Assembly (NCBI GenBank): GCA_021850835.1 | Contig: JAJZKS010000004.1 | Span: 1-22,843 of the forward strand | Direction: 5' to 3' | DNA: 22,843 nucleotides | Source: Thermoplasmata archaeon | Lineage (GTDB): Archaea; Thermoplasmatota; Thermoplasmata; Thermoplasmatales; Thermoplasmataceae | In this document: positions 7,244-15,616 of the stretch, piece after piece | Layout: the number at the start of each line of letters is the position of its first letter | Position numbering within the stretch: position 1 is the stretch's first letter | The notes under the pieces: generated by a model | Told to the model about the DNA's origin: nothing | Seen by the model: the letters and a program-made list of their open reading frames with translations, nothing else | Databases searched by the model: none | Program-made: the position numbers and the translations under genes

Positions 7244-8784
7244 TCAGCGCAAGTGGAGGGCTTCCCCTAGATGGATTCATCGTATTCATCGCATTATTCA
7301 TAGTGTTCGCTGCACTAGGATTCCTGGGAAGATTCTTCAGGAAGGGTGATGAAACACAGCTGCATGAATGGTCACTGGCGGGCAGAAAACTTGGTGTGTT
7401 CCTTACCTGGTTCCTCGTGGGAGCCGATCTTTATACGGCATATACCTTCATTGCAGTTCCTTCAAGCCTTTTTGCAAAAGGTGGAATATACTTCTTTGCA
7501 GTTCCATACGTTGCTGTAACATTTGCCGTGGCAATGCTGATGATGCCAAAGTTGTGGACTATCTCAAAGAAAAAGGGGTACGTAACTGCAGCAGATTATG
7601 TCACTGACACCTTCTCCAGCAGGACACTTGGCCTTCTTATTGCAGTGACAGGCATTGTTGCAGAATTGCCCTATGTTGGATTGCAACTTGTAGGGATGAA
7701 GGCTGTGCTGACTGTCATGTTCCCAGTTAACACAGGCAACCTTGGCCTAATCATTAACCTTGCACTGGTTGCGTCTGTTATCATTCTCATAGCTTTCACG
7801 TTTATGAGTGGTCTCAGGGGAGTCAGCCTTACGGCACTTTTCAAGGATATGATCATATTCATAACGGTCATAGTAGTGATTATAGCTGTCCCCATGGCGT
7901 ATGGAGGATTCCAGCATGCTTTTGCTGCTAAGACGGCGTTCCAGACTCTTTCGCAACCCACTTTTGCAGTTGGATATCCAACTCTCTGGATAGGCAGTGC
8001 CCTTGCATTATACCTTTATCCGCATGCAGTCAATGGATCCCTGAGCTCAAACAGCGCAAAGAATCTCAGGATGAGCACAGCGCTTCTGCCAGTGTATGGT
8101 ATAGGGCTTGCATTCCTGGCACTCTTCGGCGTATTGATTTATGCAGTTGGCCCAGCATTGAGCTATGTTAACAGTTTTGGTTCTTCAGGCGGTGTCTACG
8201 TAGTACCGGCTCTGATTCTCTACACAATGCCAAGCTGGTTCGCAGGTTTTGCTTTCCTTGGAATATTCATCGGAGGGCTTGTCCCGGCTGCAATCATGTC
8301 CATAGCGTCTGCAAACCTGTTCATCAGGAATGTTGTGAAACCGTACAAGAAAGTGCCACTGGAGCCGAAACGTGAAACGTTCTGGGCAAAGATTGCCACA
8401 ATAATATTCATCTTCCTGGCAGTGGGTTTCACACTGATCATCAATGATACCTTCGCAATTCAGCTACAGCTTCTTGCCGGAGGTTTCATCCTAGAGACTC
8501 TCCCTGCATTGTTCCTCGGGCTCTACTGGCCAAAACTGAACAAGCATTCAATGATGGTTGGATGGGCTGTTGGAATGATCCTGGATGTTTATATGATGCT
8601 TGATGCCAACAAATTCGGCCAGATAGCAACATCGTTCTACACCTTCGGCAAGCTGGGAACCAGCGAGATACTTGTCTTCGTTGGACTGTTTGCGGTCATG
8701 GTAAACGTCATAATATCAATCCTTGGCACATTTCTGGCAAGGGCAATGGGCGTTAGGAACAGCAAGGACGAAGTCCCAACTTAA
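7240..8784 (+). CDS. Sodium:solute symporter family (SSS) transporter
   Basis: Secondary transporter of 514 residues with about 13 predicted membrane helices, expected to import an organic solute with Na+ or H+. SSS features include an N-terminal helix followed by EWSLAGRKLGVFLTWFLVGADLYTAYTF (the conserved gating region near 45-70), GYVTAADYVTD, a GLRGVSLTALFKD segment and a late PALFLGLYWPKLNKHSMMVGW motif. The substrate cannot be read from sequence; relatives carry acetate, pyruvate, pantothenate, proline or urea. GTG start, with GGTGA (7229-7233) as a possible Shine-Dalgarno sequence. It forms a two-gene operon with the upstream DUF3311 protein and ends before a T-rich tract. Confidence 0.9.
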   Translation: MISASGGLPLDGFIVFIALFIVFAALGFLGRFFRKGDETQLHEWSLAGRKLGVFLTWFLVGADLYTAYTFIAVPSSLFAKGGIYFFAVPYVAVTFAVAMLMMPKLWTISKKKGYVTAADYVTDTFSSRTLGLLIAVTGIVAELPYVGLQLVGMKAVLTVMFPVNTGNLGLIINLALVASVIILIAFTFMSGLRGVSLTALFKDMIIFITVIVVIIAVPMAYGGFQHAFAAKTAFQTLSQPTFAVGYPTLWIGSALALYLYPHAVNGSLSSNSAKNLRMSTALLPVYGIGLAFLALFGVLIYAVGPALSYVNSFGSSGGVYVVPALILYTMPSWFAGFAFLGIFIGGLVPAAIMSIASANLFIRNVVKPYKKVPLEPKRETFWAKIATIIFIFLAVGFTLIINDTFAIQLQLLAGGFILETLPALFLGLYWPKLNKHSMMVGWAVGMILDVYMMLDANKFGQIATSFYTFGKLGTSEILVFVGLFAVMVNVIISILGTFLARAMGVRNSKDEVPT

Positions 8785-8802
8785 AAACTTTTAAACCACA
8801 AA

Positions 8803-8822
8803 TTTTCCTTTTTTCTTTTTTT
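8803..8822 (+). terminator. T-rich terminator after the symporter
   Basis: A pyrimidine tract of four, six and seven T runs broken by C lies about 20 bp after the symporter stop. Oligo-T runs of this kind are the main archaeal intrinsic termination signal. Confidence 0.65.
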
Positions 8823-8890
8823 AGTAAGTCAATTTTCTTATGATCAAAGTTCCCCAAATCAGTGCATTCCAAGCGATTAAATTATTACTT

Positions 8891-8940
8891 GTTTTATACA
8901 AAACAGTAATGTTTAAATAATAACAGTGATACAGAGTGTC
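8891..8940 (+). promoter_or_regulatory. Promoter of the shikimate operon
   Basis: TTTAAATA (8912-8919) is centred about 26 bp before 8941, which predicts transcription starting on the A of the leader ATG. Direct repeats AACAGTAAT (8902-8910) and AACAGTGAT (8922-8930), 20 bp apart, flank the TATA box. GTTTT-ATAC-AAAAC (8891-8904) is an inverted repeat just upstream. Both are candidate binding sites for a regulator of aromatic biosynthesis. Confidence 0.6.
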
Positions 8941-9015
8941 ATGGCTATCGGGGAAGATCATATAAAGATATCTGCGGGAATGTTTGTATTCCCGTTCTGG
9001 ATACGGTATGCATGA
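8941..9015 (+). CDS. Putative aromatic-rich leader peptide (24 aa)
   Basis: Short ORF starting at the predicted transcription start, 23 bp before aroF. The peptide is MAIGEDHIKISAG followed by MFVFPFWIRYA. The last ten residues contain Phe15, Phe17, Phe19, Trp20 and Tyr23, the three end-products of the pathway that starts with the next gene. It is in a different frame from aroF and ends in TGA at 9013-9015. A leaderless ATG 26 bp below a TATA box is the normal way genes start in this window, so translation is plausible. I know of no homologue. Its likely role, if real, is as a sensor of charged aromatic tRNAs rather than as a functional protein. The enrichment could be chance in so short an ORF. 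Confidence 0.5.
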   Translation: MAIGEDHIKISAGMFVFPFWIRYA

Positions 9016-9038
9016 TCTTCCTCATTTGAGGGATTTGA
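8941..9038 (+). ncRNA. Structured leader RNA / candidate translational attenuator of aroF
   Basis: The predicted 98-nt leader can form three helices. Stem A pairs 8950-8961 with 9012-9023: twelve pairs, one of them G-U. Stem B pairs 8975-8981 with 8988-8994: seven Watson-Crick pairs, loop GTTTGT. Stem C pairs 9018-9023 with 9028-9033, tetraloop ATTT, and covers GAGGGA, the aroF Shine-Dalgarno sequence. Stems A and C share 9018-9023 and cannot coexist. The aromatic codons (8983-9009) run through the 3' side of stem B up to the edge of the stem A 3' arm. No T-run follows, so control would act on translation. Energies were not computed. Confidence 0.5.
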
Positions 9039-10028
9039 TTGGTAAAATACAGGGTTTTTGTTCTGAAAGGGGGCGCTGATTCCCCAAAACTGCTGGAGAA
9101 CTTAGGCAACGGCACGGCTTCTGTAAAGACTGTCCAACTTTATGGAAAGACTGTGGTGCTTTCATGGCCTGATTCCGGACAGCCGGTTAACAATCCCGAT
9201 ATTGAATTCCAGACTTCAATTGATGGAGATTTCATTCTTAGCTCTATGGAGTGGAAGATGGAAAGGACAATCGTTGATGTGGGCGGGGTCGAGGTGGGCG
9301 AAGGAGTTACCATTGCCGCTGGCCCCTGTTCAATTGACTTCACTGAAGGGGTGGAGGAATTTGCAAAACAGCTGAAACATGCTGGGGCTAACATAATCAG
9401 GGGAGGCGCATACAAGCCAAGGACTAGCCCGTTCTCTTTTCAGGGGAAGGGAACTGATGGCCTCGATATACTCAGGAGAATGGGAGATGCTGCTGGCCTC
9501 CCCATCGTTTCGGAAATACTGGATCCAGACAATATCCGGAACTTCAACGGAGTGGATTTGCTGCAGATAGGATCAAGAAATGCCCAGAATTTCCAGCTCC
9601 TGAGGAAGGTTGCCAGGGATGGAAGGCCCATACTCCTTAAGAGGGGGATGGGCAACACATACACCGAATGGATGGCAACCGCCGATTACGTCATGGGCGA
9701 AGGGAATGGATCGGTTATACTCTGCGAGAGGGGCATAAGGACTTTTGAGAATGCCACCAGATTCACTCTTGACGTTGGATCCATTGCAAGGGCCAAGAAC
9801 GAGTCACACCTGCCAATTTGCGCCGATCCCAGCCACCCGGCCGGAAGGAGGGACCTTGTCGTTCCCATGGCCCTTTCGTCAGTTGCTGCTGGGGCGGACA
9901 TGCTTCTTGTTGAGGTCCACCCAAACCCTGATAGTGCCCTGAGTGATGAGAAACAGCAGATTACTGTCCAGGACCTGGAAAAATTGGCAAATTCGGTGAA
10001 ATCCCTCCGGCAGGCAATCAAGGTATAA
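9039..10028 (+). CDS. aroF: DAHP synthase (3-deoxy-7-phosphoheptulonate synthase), class I-beta
   Basis: Committed step of aromatic biosynthesis: condenses phosphoenolpyruvate and erythrose-4-phosphate. 329 residues. The catalytic barrel starts near residue 90. Metal-ligand positions expected for the family are Cys97 (AAGPCS), His266 (ADPSH), Glu292 (VEVHPNP) and Asp303 (ALSDEKQ); the substrate loop is YKPRTSPFSFQG (125-136). The ~75-residue N-terminal extension occupies the place of the ferredoxin-like regulatory domain of I-beta enzymes but is divergent. The start must be the TTG at 9039, because TGA at 9036-9038 closes the frame just upstream and no early ATG or GTG exists. GAGG (9028-9031) gives 7-bp spacing. 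First structural gene of the operon, preceded by a possible attenuator. Confidence 0.95.
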   Translation: MVKYRVFVLKGGADSPKLLENLGNGTASVKTVQLYGKTVVLSWPDSGQPVNNPDIEFQTSIDGDFILSSMEWKMERTIVDVGGVEVGEGVTIAAGPCSIDFTEGVEEFAKQLKHAGANIIRGGAYKPRTSPFSFQGKGTDGLDILRRMGDAAGLPIVSEILDPDNIRNFNGVDLLQIGSRNAQNFQLLRKVARDGRPILLKRGMGNTYTEWMATADYVMGEGNGSVILCERGIRTFENATRFTLDVGSIARAKNESHLPICADPSHPAGRRDLVVPMALSSVAAGADMLLVEVHPNPDSALSDEKQQITVQDLEKLANSVKSLRQAIKV

Positions 10029-10029
10029 G

Positions 10030-11073
10030 ATGCTCAAACTAACATACAGGCTTTCCAGAGGCACAACACGCATTACACTTGGCAATGGTGCAATAAGTTC
10101 CCTTAAGGGACTCGAAGATTCACTCGTGGTATGCCCCCGCTCCCTCAGGAACATGGCCAGCTCCAGGCTCCATGGCTCCTTTGAGATTATTGAGATCCCT
10201 GAAGGGGAAGAATCAAAGGCTCTGGATACTGTCGTAACGATCCTGGATAAACTCGTGGATGGAGGGTTCAAACGCACCTCCAGGCTCATTTCATTTGGAG
10301 GCGGCACAGCATCAGACGTGGCAGGGCTAGCCGCTTCCCTATATCTCAGGGGCATCAGCTACACATCCATCCCCACGACCCTTCTCGCTATGGTTGATGC
10401 CGCGCTTGGAGGCAAGAACGGCGTCAACTACAGAGGCGTAAAGAATATGCTTGGAACTTTCTACAGCCCCTCGGAGATCATAGTGGACACTTCTCTTGTT
10501 GGGGAAATGCCGCACAATCTGGTGGAGGACGGCATAGGTGAAATAGCAAAGTACGCGACCATAATGGACGGTGAACTTTACGGATTCCTCATGGCAAATC
10601 AAATGGACAGTATTCTTGATGATGCTGAAAAAACAGAATACCTGATTTCAAGATGCGTCAGTGATAAGATGGATCTTGTTTCCCAGGATGAATTCGACCT
10701 GGAAGGAAAGAGGGTTATCCTGAATTTCGGCCATACCTTCGGGCATGCGCTGGAGGGAGTTTCTGAATTTTCCATAGGACATGGCCATGCAGTCCTGGGC
10801 GGAATGCTTCTTGAAACTGATTATGCAGCTGGAAACGGGCTTATGAACCTAGAAACAAAAGAAGGCCTCCATGCGCTCATCAGGCACCTTGGCTTCTCAA
10901 CAAGGGAAGAGGATTACCTGCCTGGACTGAGAACGGAACTCCTGAAGTACATAACATCTGACAAGAAGTCCACAAGGCATTCCATCAGGCTGCCTCTCCC
11001 CGAAGAGATTGGAATTCCAAAAGTATGTGAAGTCGAACTCAGTAGCATAAGTGATTACCTTGGCCACCACTAA
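10030..11073 (+). CDS. aroB: 3-dehydroquinate synthase
   Basis: Second shikimate step: NAD- and metal-dependent cyclisation of DAHP to 3-dehydroquinate. 347 residues. Seen: nucleotide-binding GGGTASDVAG (90-99), SIPTTLLAMVDAALGGKNGVN (113-133), and metal ligands Glu171 (GIGEIAKYA), His235 (NFGHTFGHALE) and His251 (IGHGHAV). The operon therefore uses the bacterial-type AroF/AroB entry rather than the alternative archaeal entry from aspartate semialdehyde (AroA'/DHQ synthase II). ATG lies one base after the aroF stop, with AAGGT (10020-10024) as a likely ribosome site. Confidence 0.96.
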   Translation: MLKLTYRLSRGTTRITLGNGAISSLKGLEDSLVVCPRSLRNMASSRLHGSFEIIEIPEGEESKALDTVVTILDKLVDGGFKRTSRLISFGGGTASDVAGLAASLYLRGISYTSIPTTLLAMVDAALGGKNGVNYRGVKNMLGTFYSPSEIIVDTSLVGEMPHNLVEDGIGEIAKYATIMDGELYGFLMANQMDSILDDAEKTEYLISRCVSDKMDLVSQDEFDLEGKRVILNFGHTFGHALEGVSEFSIGHGHAVLGGMLLETDYAAGNGLMNLETKEGLHALIRHLGFSTREEDYLPGLRTELLKYITSDKKSTRHSIRLPLPEEIGIPKVCEVELSSISDYLGHH

Positions 11074-11080
11074 GGGGACA

Positions 11081-11869
11081 ATGCCGCAAATATTCGGCCT
11101 ATTGGGGCACGGGATAAAGTATTCCCTGTCTCCCCGTATTCATAACTACATATTCAAGAAGTTTGGAATTAATGCCATATACGCACTGTTCGACGTTCCG
11201 CCGAACGATTTCAAGAAAGCCCTGAAGGCACTTGTTGGACGGGCATCAGGATTCAATGTCACAAAACCCTACAAGGAAGAAACCGCACTATTCATTCCTG
11301 ATCTCTCCGGGGAAGCATCTTTGACGGGAAGCGTTAACCTTGTGAAAAAGAACAAGGGTTACAATACCGATTATCTTGCACTGCGGGATCTGGTAGGCAA
11401 CCAAAACCAGGAATTTGCGGGAAAGGAATGCACAATACTTGGTTCCGGAGGGGCCGCCAGGACTGCGGCATACCTGTTTGGGAGCTTGAAGATGAATGTA
11501 ACTGTAATCAACCGGAACCTTGAAAGGGCAGAAAAGCTGGAAACTGGCCTTTCAAAGGCAGGCATCCATGCACAGGCAATAGCCATGGGCACCGGGATTT
11601 CAGGCGGGGTTATTGAGTCAGATGTCATAGTGAACTGCATTTCTTATCCTGAATACAGGTATCCTCGCATGAAGGGCGAACTGGCAGTGGATTTTAACTA
11701 CGGATCCAGGTCCGGAGATTTCCGTAACAGGCTTATGGGCAACAGGCCATTAATCACAGGGGAGCAGATCCTGGTGGCGCAGGCAATTCACTCACAGAAG
11801 ATCTGGAATAACTTGGAACCTGGTTTCGAGGAAATAATGGAGGCCATAAATGTCAAGCACACTGGGTAG
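11081..11869 (+). CDS. aroE: Shikimate dehydrogenase
   Basis: Reduces 3-dehydroshikimate to shikimate with NADPH (fourth step). 262 residues from the chosen ATG. Substrate-site residues are present: SLSP (15-18), NVTKPYK with the catalytic Lys62, and NTD with Asp97. The family usually has Gly after NTDxx; here the segment is NTDYLAL. Dinucleotide binding is [11 protein letters not shown] followed by INRNLERA, whose NR pattern suggests NADP. The C-terminal GEQILVAQA contributes the usual Gln. An in-frame GTG at 11051 would add ten residues inside aroB; ATG 11081, following AAGGGG, starts directly at the domain. Overlaps aroC by 20 bp. Confidence 0.94.
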   Translation: MPQIFGLLGHGIKYSLSPRIHNYIFKKFGINAIYALFDVPPNDFKKALKALVGRASGFNVTKPYKEETALFIPDLSGEASLTGSVNLVKKNKGYNTDYLALRDLVGNQNQEFAGKECTILGSGGAARTAAYLFGSLKMNVTVINRNLERAEKLETGLSKAGIHAQAIAMGTGISGGVIESDVIVNCISYPEYRYPRMKGELAVDFNYGSRSGDFRNRLMGNRPLITGEQILVAQAIHSQKIWNNLEPGFEEIMEAINVKHTG

Positions 11870-13007
11870 GCAGTTTGTTGTCACAACATTCGGGGAAAGC
11901 CATGGCCCGGCAATGGGTGTTGTTATTGATGGAGTGCCTGCTGGCCTTGAGATCACCACTGAGGACATCAGGTTCGAGCTGCAGTACAGGAGAACAGGCA
12001 ATTACCTGGTTTCCGGTAGAAGGGAAGCTGACGAGCCGGAAATATTGAGCGGCCTATACAATGGAAAGACTACAGGCGCACCCCTTTCCTTGATTTTCAG
12101 GAACACCGATGCAATATCGTCCCTTTATTCTGAAGTGAGCCACAAACCAAGGCCGGGCCATTCTGACCTGCCGCTGATCAGGAAATATGGAAGGGAAAAT
12201 TGGGACTACAGGGGAAGCGGAAGGTCCAGTGCCAGGGAAACAATTTCAAGGGTTGCTGCAGGGGCAGTGGCGAAAAAACTCCTCATGCATGTATCAACTT
12301 ACATAAGCGGTTACCTGAAATCTATCGGCCCAGTTGACGGCACTGCCTGCACAGACCCGATTGCATCCCTAAATTCAAAAAAATTCCAGACTAGGGCCAT
12401 TGACCGGGAAACTGATGAGAGATTCACTGCCCTGATCAAAAGTGCCATGAAAGAGGGAAACAGTTACGGGGGACTGGCAGAGGTTTTTGCCATAAACCCG
12501 CCTGAGGGCATGGGGGAGCCGGTATTCCACAAGATAAAGGCAGAGCTTGGCGGAGCTATACTTTCCATGCCTGCAGTTACCGGCTTTGAATACGGAATGG
12601 GATTCCGTGCGTCCAGGATGAAGGGATCAGAGGCTGCCGATGAGATAGTGAAGGCTGGCGGGAATAGGCTCAGGCTAAAAGGCAACCTTTCCGGCGGGAT
12701 GCTCGGAGGTTTGACCACGGGTGAGGATATTGTTGTGCGGTGCGCGTTCAAGCCAACCAGCTCAATAAGGATCCCTTCGAAGACTGTGGACCTTGACACA
12801 ATGGAACCTGCGGAAATTTCCGTAACAGGTAGGCATGATCCCGTCGTCGCAGTGAGAGGGGTATCGGTGGCGGAGGCAATGATGGCAATTGTGCTGGTTG
12901 ATTATGCGATGATCTTGGGCGTTATTCCGCACGCAAGGCTTTCAGAAAAGGAATCAGGCACTATTGGGGAAAGATGGGAGGAATACATCAAGAAATGCCG
13001 GTCATAA
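11850..13007 (+). CDS. aroC: Chorismate synthase
   Basis: Last step of the pathway: FMNH2-dependent 1,4-elimination of phosphate from EPSP to give chorismate. 385 residues, in the usual range. Signatures are FGESHG (14-19), the RPGHSD segment (family RPGHAD), the flavin-site motif [11 protein letters not shown], and the late signature [24 protein letters not shown]. No flavin reductase is fused or adjacent, so the reduced FMN must come from elsewhere. GGAGG at 11839-11843, six bases before ATG, supports the start within the aroE tail. Overlaps the shikimate kinase gene by 13 bp if that begins at 12995. Confidence 0.96.
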   Translation: MSSTLGRQFVVTTFGESHGPAMGVVIDGVPAGLEITTEDIRFELQYRRTGNYLVSGRREADEPEILSGLYNGKTTGAPLSLIFRNTDAISSLYSEVSHKPRPGHSDLPLIRKYGRENWDYRGSGRSSARETISRVAAGAVAKKLLMHVSTYISGYLKSIGPVDGTACTDPIASLNSKKFQTRAIDRETDERFTALIKSAMKEGNSYGGLAEVFAINPPEGMGEPVFHKIKAELGGAILSMPAVTGFEYGMGFRASRMKGSEAADEIVKAGGNRLRLKGNLSGGMLGGLTTGEDIVVRCAFKPTSSIRIPSKTVDLDTMEPAEISVTGRHDPVVAVRGVSVAEAMMAIVLVDYAMILGVIPHARLSEKESGTIGERWEEYIKKCRS

Positions 13008-13762
13008 CCCATGGGGGCGTTTCAATACTCAATGCGATTCCACTGGGGCTTGGCTCATCCTGTGCCGTTGACATAAGCGTTGAAGTGGAAGCTTCCTTCG
13101 GCCAGCAGAAACCGGGATCTGCACTGCTTGACACAATAACCAGGCATTTCAGCGAACTCTCCGGGAGGGATGTCTCCGTAAAAGTGAGAAGCGATCTGCC
13201 CCCGGGAGGAGGATTGAAAAGCAGCAGCGCGGTTGCTGCAGGTGCGGTCAAGGCCCTTGCTGAAATCACAGGGTTGGAAGTTGATATTCCGGTTCTGGCG
13301 GCCCGGCTGTCCATGGAAGCAGGCGTTTCATTTACAGGTGCGCTGGATGATGTTGCGGCATCCCTCTATGGGGGAATTTCTGTCTGTGACAATACCAGAA
13401 TGAAGATACTGAAAAAAGAGCCATTCCCGGATGGCTATAGCTTTGTCCTTCTGCCCCGCGGCCCCAGGCGGGACTTTGATCCATCCCTTCTTAGAAGGAG
13501 ATGGCCCGCTTTCAAGAGCATTTCAACTCTCCTTTACACTGGAAACTATATCGAGGCTATGTCCAGAAACGGCCTCACGGTGTCGCAGGCACTTGGCTAT
13601 GAAACAGATCTTCTCCTCAAAGCTCTTGAGCTTGGTGCAAAAGCCTCAGGCGTTTCAGGAAACGGGCCCTCCCTTTTTGCACTGGTAAAAGAGGGTGATG
13701 AGGGGCCCATATTGGACTTATTCTCTCAGCTTGGGGCCCCAATTGCAAGGAGGACTGTTTAA
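12995..13762 (+). CDS. aroK: Archaeal (GHMP-family) shikimate kinase
   Basis: Phosphorylates shikimate (fifth step). It belongs to the GHMP kinase superfamily, not to the bacterial P-loop AroK; this archaeal replacement is established. 255 residues. The N-terminal strand [19 protein letters not shown] and the ATP-binding glycine motif [17 protein letters not shown] (near 70) are clear, followed by [18 protein letters not shown] and the late [17 protein letters not shown] motif. I chose ATG 12995 because homologues begin near VITHGGVS. The ATG at 12974 would add seven residues and lies inside aroC. It is embedded in the operon between aroC and aroA. Confidence 0.93.
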   Translation: MPVITHGGVSILNAIPLGLGSSCAVDISVEVEASFGQQKPGSALLDTITRHFSELSGRDVSVKVRSDLPPGGGLKSSSAVAAGAVKALAEITGLEVDIPVLAARLSMEAGVSFTGALDDVAASLYGGISVCDNTRMKILKKEPFPDGYSFVLLPRGPRRDFDPSLLRRRWPAFKSISTLLYTGNYIEAMSRNGLTVSQALGYETDLLLKALELGAKASGVSGNGPSLFALVKEGDEGPILDLFSQLGAPIARRTV

Positions 13763-13763
13763 A

Positions 13764-14978
13764 TTGGATGCCATGGTTTCTCCATCTGCCATAAGGGGCA
13801 GGATTGAAGCCCCCCAGTCCAAAAGCATCGCCATAAGGCTCCTCTTTGCAGGACTGCTTGGCGATGTTTCCCTGGAGGGCCTGCAGCCATCAGATGATGT
13901 GTCTTCTGCGGTGAATGCAATTGGCAGGCTGAAGGAAGCAGTGCGCTCTCACCATCATAGTCTGGGCATACTTGATCTCAAAGGTTCAGGAACAACCCTG
14001 AGGATGCTGCTCCCTGTCCTTGCTTTCCTTGGGATTGAATCCGAAATTCACGGAGACCAGACCCTTGAGCAACGGCCGTTGGGTATAATCAAATCCTGGA
14101 TGGGGGAAAACGGTGCCCATCTGAGCAGCGATCACCTTCCACTGAGAATTTCAGGAAGAATTGCCACTGATGTTGTTGAAATTTCCGGATCTGAAAGCAG
14201 CCAGTATATCAGTGGAACCATTTATGGCCTGCTTCTCACTGGTGGCGGAAAGATCAGGCTTATCCCTCCCATCAGATCCAGGGCCTATATTGAAATGACC
14301 TGCAGTGTCCTTAACAGCATAGGCTGCAGCATCAGATACCGTGGTATGGAGATAGATGTGGAACCCATGGACCAGGAAGCCCGGTTTCATGGTGCGGTTC
14401 CTGGAGATTTCCTTCTTTCCTCATTTTACGCAATTGCCTCATTGCTCACGGGTGGGGAAATGGAGATCAGCGGCCTTGTTAACCCGCAGTGGAGCAGCGG
14501 GGATTCTCGCATTGTTGACATAATCAGGTCATGTGGCGCTGCAAGCTCAATCAACGATGGCACATGGAAGATAAGCGTTAACGGTGACCTTTCCCCTTTT
14601 AAGGAGGATGTTGAGGATTCCCCTGACATGGCTGTTTCACTTGCTGCACTTTCTGCCGGGGCTTTGGGTGAGTCCAGGATACTTGGAACCCACCTGCTTG
14701 GGATAAAGGAGAGCAACAGGAACCTTTCCATCTCCAATACCCTTGGGGCATTTGGGATAGAAGTTACCACGGATAACGAGATAGTGATCCACAACACAGG
14801 AAGCTATCATGAAGGCGTTGTCAGTGACTGGAAAGACCACAGAATTGCGATGCTTGGCACAGCCCTTGCACTCAGGTCCGGCGGATTGGTCCATGGAGCT
14901 GAAGCTGTTTCCAAGAGCAACCCGCGTTTCTTCGATGGCCTGGCCAGATTGGGAGGTAGGTTTTCATTAAGATCCTGA
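13764..14978 (+). CDS. aroA: 3-phosphoshikimate 1-carboxyvinyltransferase (EPSP synthase)
   Basis: Transfers the enolpyruvyl group of PEP to shikimate-3-phosphate (sixth step). 404 residues from the chosen TTG. Seen: APQSKSIAIR near residue 16 with the conserved Lys, GSGTTLRMLLPVLAF (family GNAGTxxR, somewhat divergent), LEQRPLG, SSQYISGTI, KESNR (family KESDR) and DWKDHRIAMLG. The TTG at 13764 has AGGAGG (13748-13753) at 10-bp spacing and lies directly after the aroK stop. The ATG at 13773 is 19 bp away from that site. A longer in-frame start at 13695 would lie inside aroK and add sequence with no family match. Overlaps aroD by 13 bp. Confidence 0.94.
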   Translation: MDAMVSPSAIRGRIEAPQSKSIAIRLLFAGLLGDVSLEGLQPSDDVSSAVNAIGRLKEAVRSHHHSLGILDLKGSGTTLRMLLPVLAFLGIESEIHGDQTLEQRPLGIIKSWMGENGAHLSSDHLPLRISGRIATDVVEISGSESSQYISGTIYGLLLTGGGKIRLIPPIRSRAYIEMTCSVLNSIGCSIRYRGMEIDVEPMDQEARFHGAVPGDFLLSSFYAIASLLTGGEMEISGLVNPQWSSGDSRIVDIIRSCGAASSINDGTWKISVNGDLSPFKEDVEDSPDMAVSLAALSAGALGESRILGTHLLGIKESNRNLSISNTLGAFGIEVTTDNEIVIHNTGSYHEGVVSDWKDHRIAMLGTALALRSGGLVHGAEAVSKSNPRFFDGLARLGGRFSLRS

Positions 14979-15604
14979 CCAAAACGGTTGCATCTCTCCC
15001 GTTCACAGGGCTGGAAGACCTGGAAAAGATTCCAGAAATCCACACAGATTTCGTCGAGCTCAGACTTGACTATTGCGAGGAACTCGAAAATCTGGACCTT
15101 GAAATGCTGAAGAAGTTCAGGGACAGGCTGATACTCACCATAAGGGATCCCCAGGAAGGCGGGGTCCGTGCCATTGAGCCACATATAAAGTCAGGGTTGA
15201 TCCAGTCTGCAATAGAGGGCGGGTTTCTGGTGGACATCGAAATTTCTTATCTCAGAAATATTTCAGTAGATTATGGGAACCAGATCCTCTCCAGGCATTA
15301 CCTTGGCGAACCACCGCTCTACAGGGAACTGGAAGCCCTTGCTGTAGAATATGAAAAAAAATGCAGGTTTCTCAAGATTGCACTCCGAAAATCGGGAAAC
15401 TCCTCAAAATACCTGATTTCACTGCTAAATCGCCACAGAAACCTTGTTGCCATGGAAACTGACGGCGAACCGGCCTCAAGGATTGTTTACTCCATTCTAG
15501 GGTCCAGGCTGATTTACTGCCACATATTGGAAAAAACAAGCCCCGGGCAGATCAGCTGCGACAAGGCAATGAGAATTCTTAACCTGCTGAAAAAATTGGA
15601 TTGA
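14966..15604 (+). CDS. aroD: 3-dehydroquinate dehydratase, type I, with apparent ATT start
   Basis: Dehydrates 3-dehydroquinate to 3-dehydroshikimate through a Schiff base (third step). From 14966 it has 212 residues, a little short for type I. Matches are VELRLDY (Glu31), LTIRDPQEGG, VDIEISY (Glu), SRHYLG (catalytic His), FLKIALRK (Schiff-base Lys) and GSRLIYCHILEKTSPGQIS. The first ATG (15104) would delete the first 46 residues, including the VELRLDY strand. TAG at 14957-14959 closes the frame upstream. The best-placed start is ATT 14966, nine bases after GGAGG (14952-14956); CTG 14975 is an alternative. Last gene of the operon, overlapping aroA and 12 bp from the convergent glycosyltransferase. 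Confidence 0.88.
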   Translation: MKILTKTVASLPFTGLEDLEKIPEIHTDFVELRLDYCEELENLDLEMLKKFRDRLILTIRDPQEGGVRAIEPHIKSGLIQSAIEGGFLVDIEISYLRNISVDYGNQILSRHYLGEPPLYRELEALAVEYEKKCRFLKIALRKSGNSSKYLISLLNRHRNLVAMETDGEPASRIVYSILGSRLIYCHILEKTSPGQISCDKAMRILNLLKKLD

Positions 15605-15616
15605 CTGGAAAAACGG

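Noticed and set aside
8950..9023. The GGGGAAGATCAT/ATGATCTTCCTC pair as a DNA operator or mobile-element terminal repeat
   Set aside because: The arms are 50 bp apart, which is too far for a usual dimeric operator. There is no transposase or target duplication. The arms lie entirely downstream of the predicted transcription start, so an RNA stem fits better.
15104..15604. aroD starting at its first ATG (166 aa)
   Set aside because: This would remove the first strand with VELRLDY. The upstream frame from 14966 matches type I dehydroquinases and has a Shine-Dalgarno sequence.
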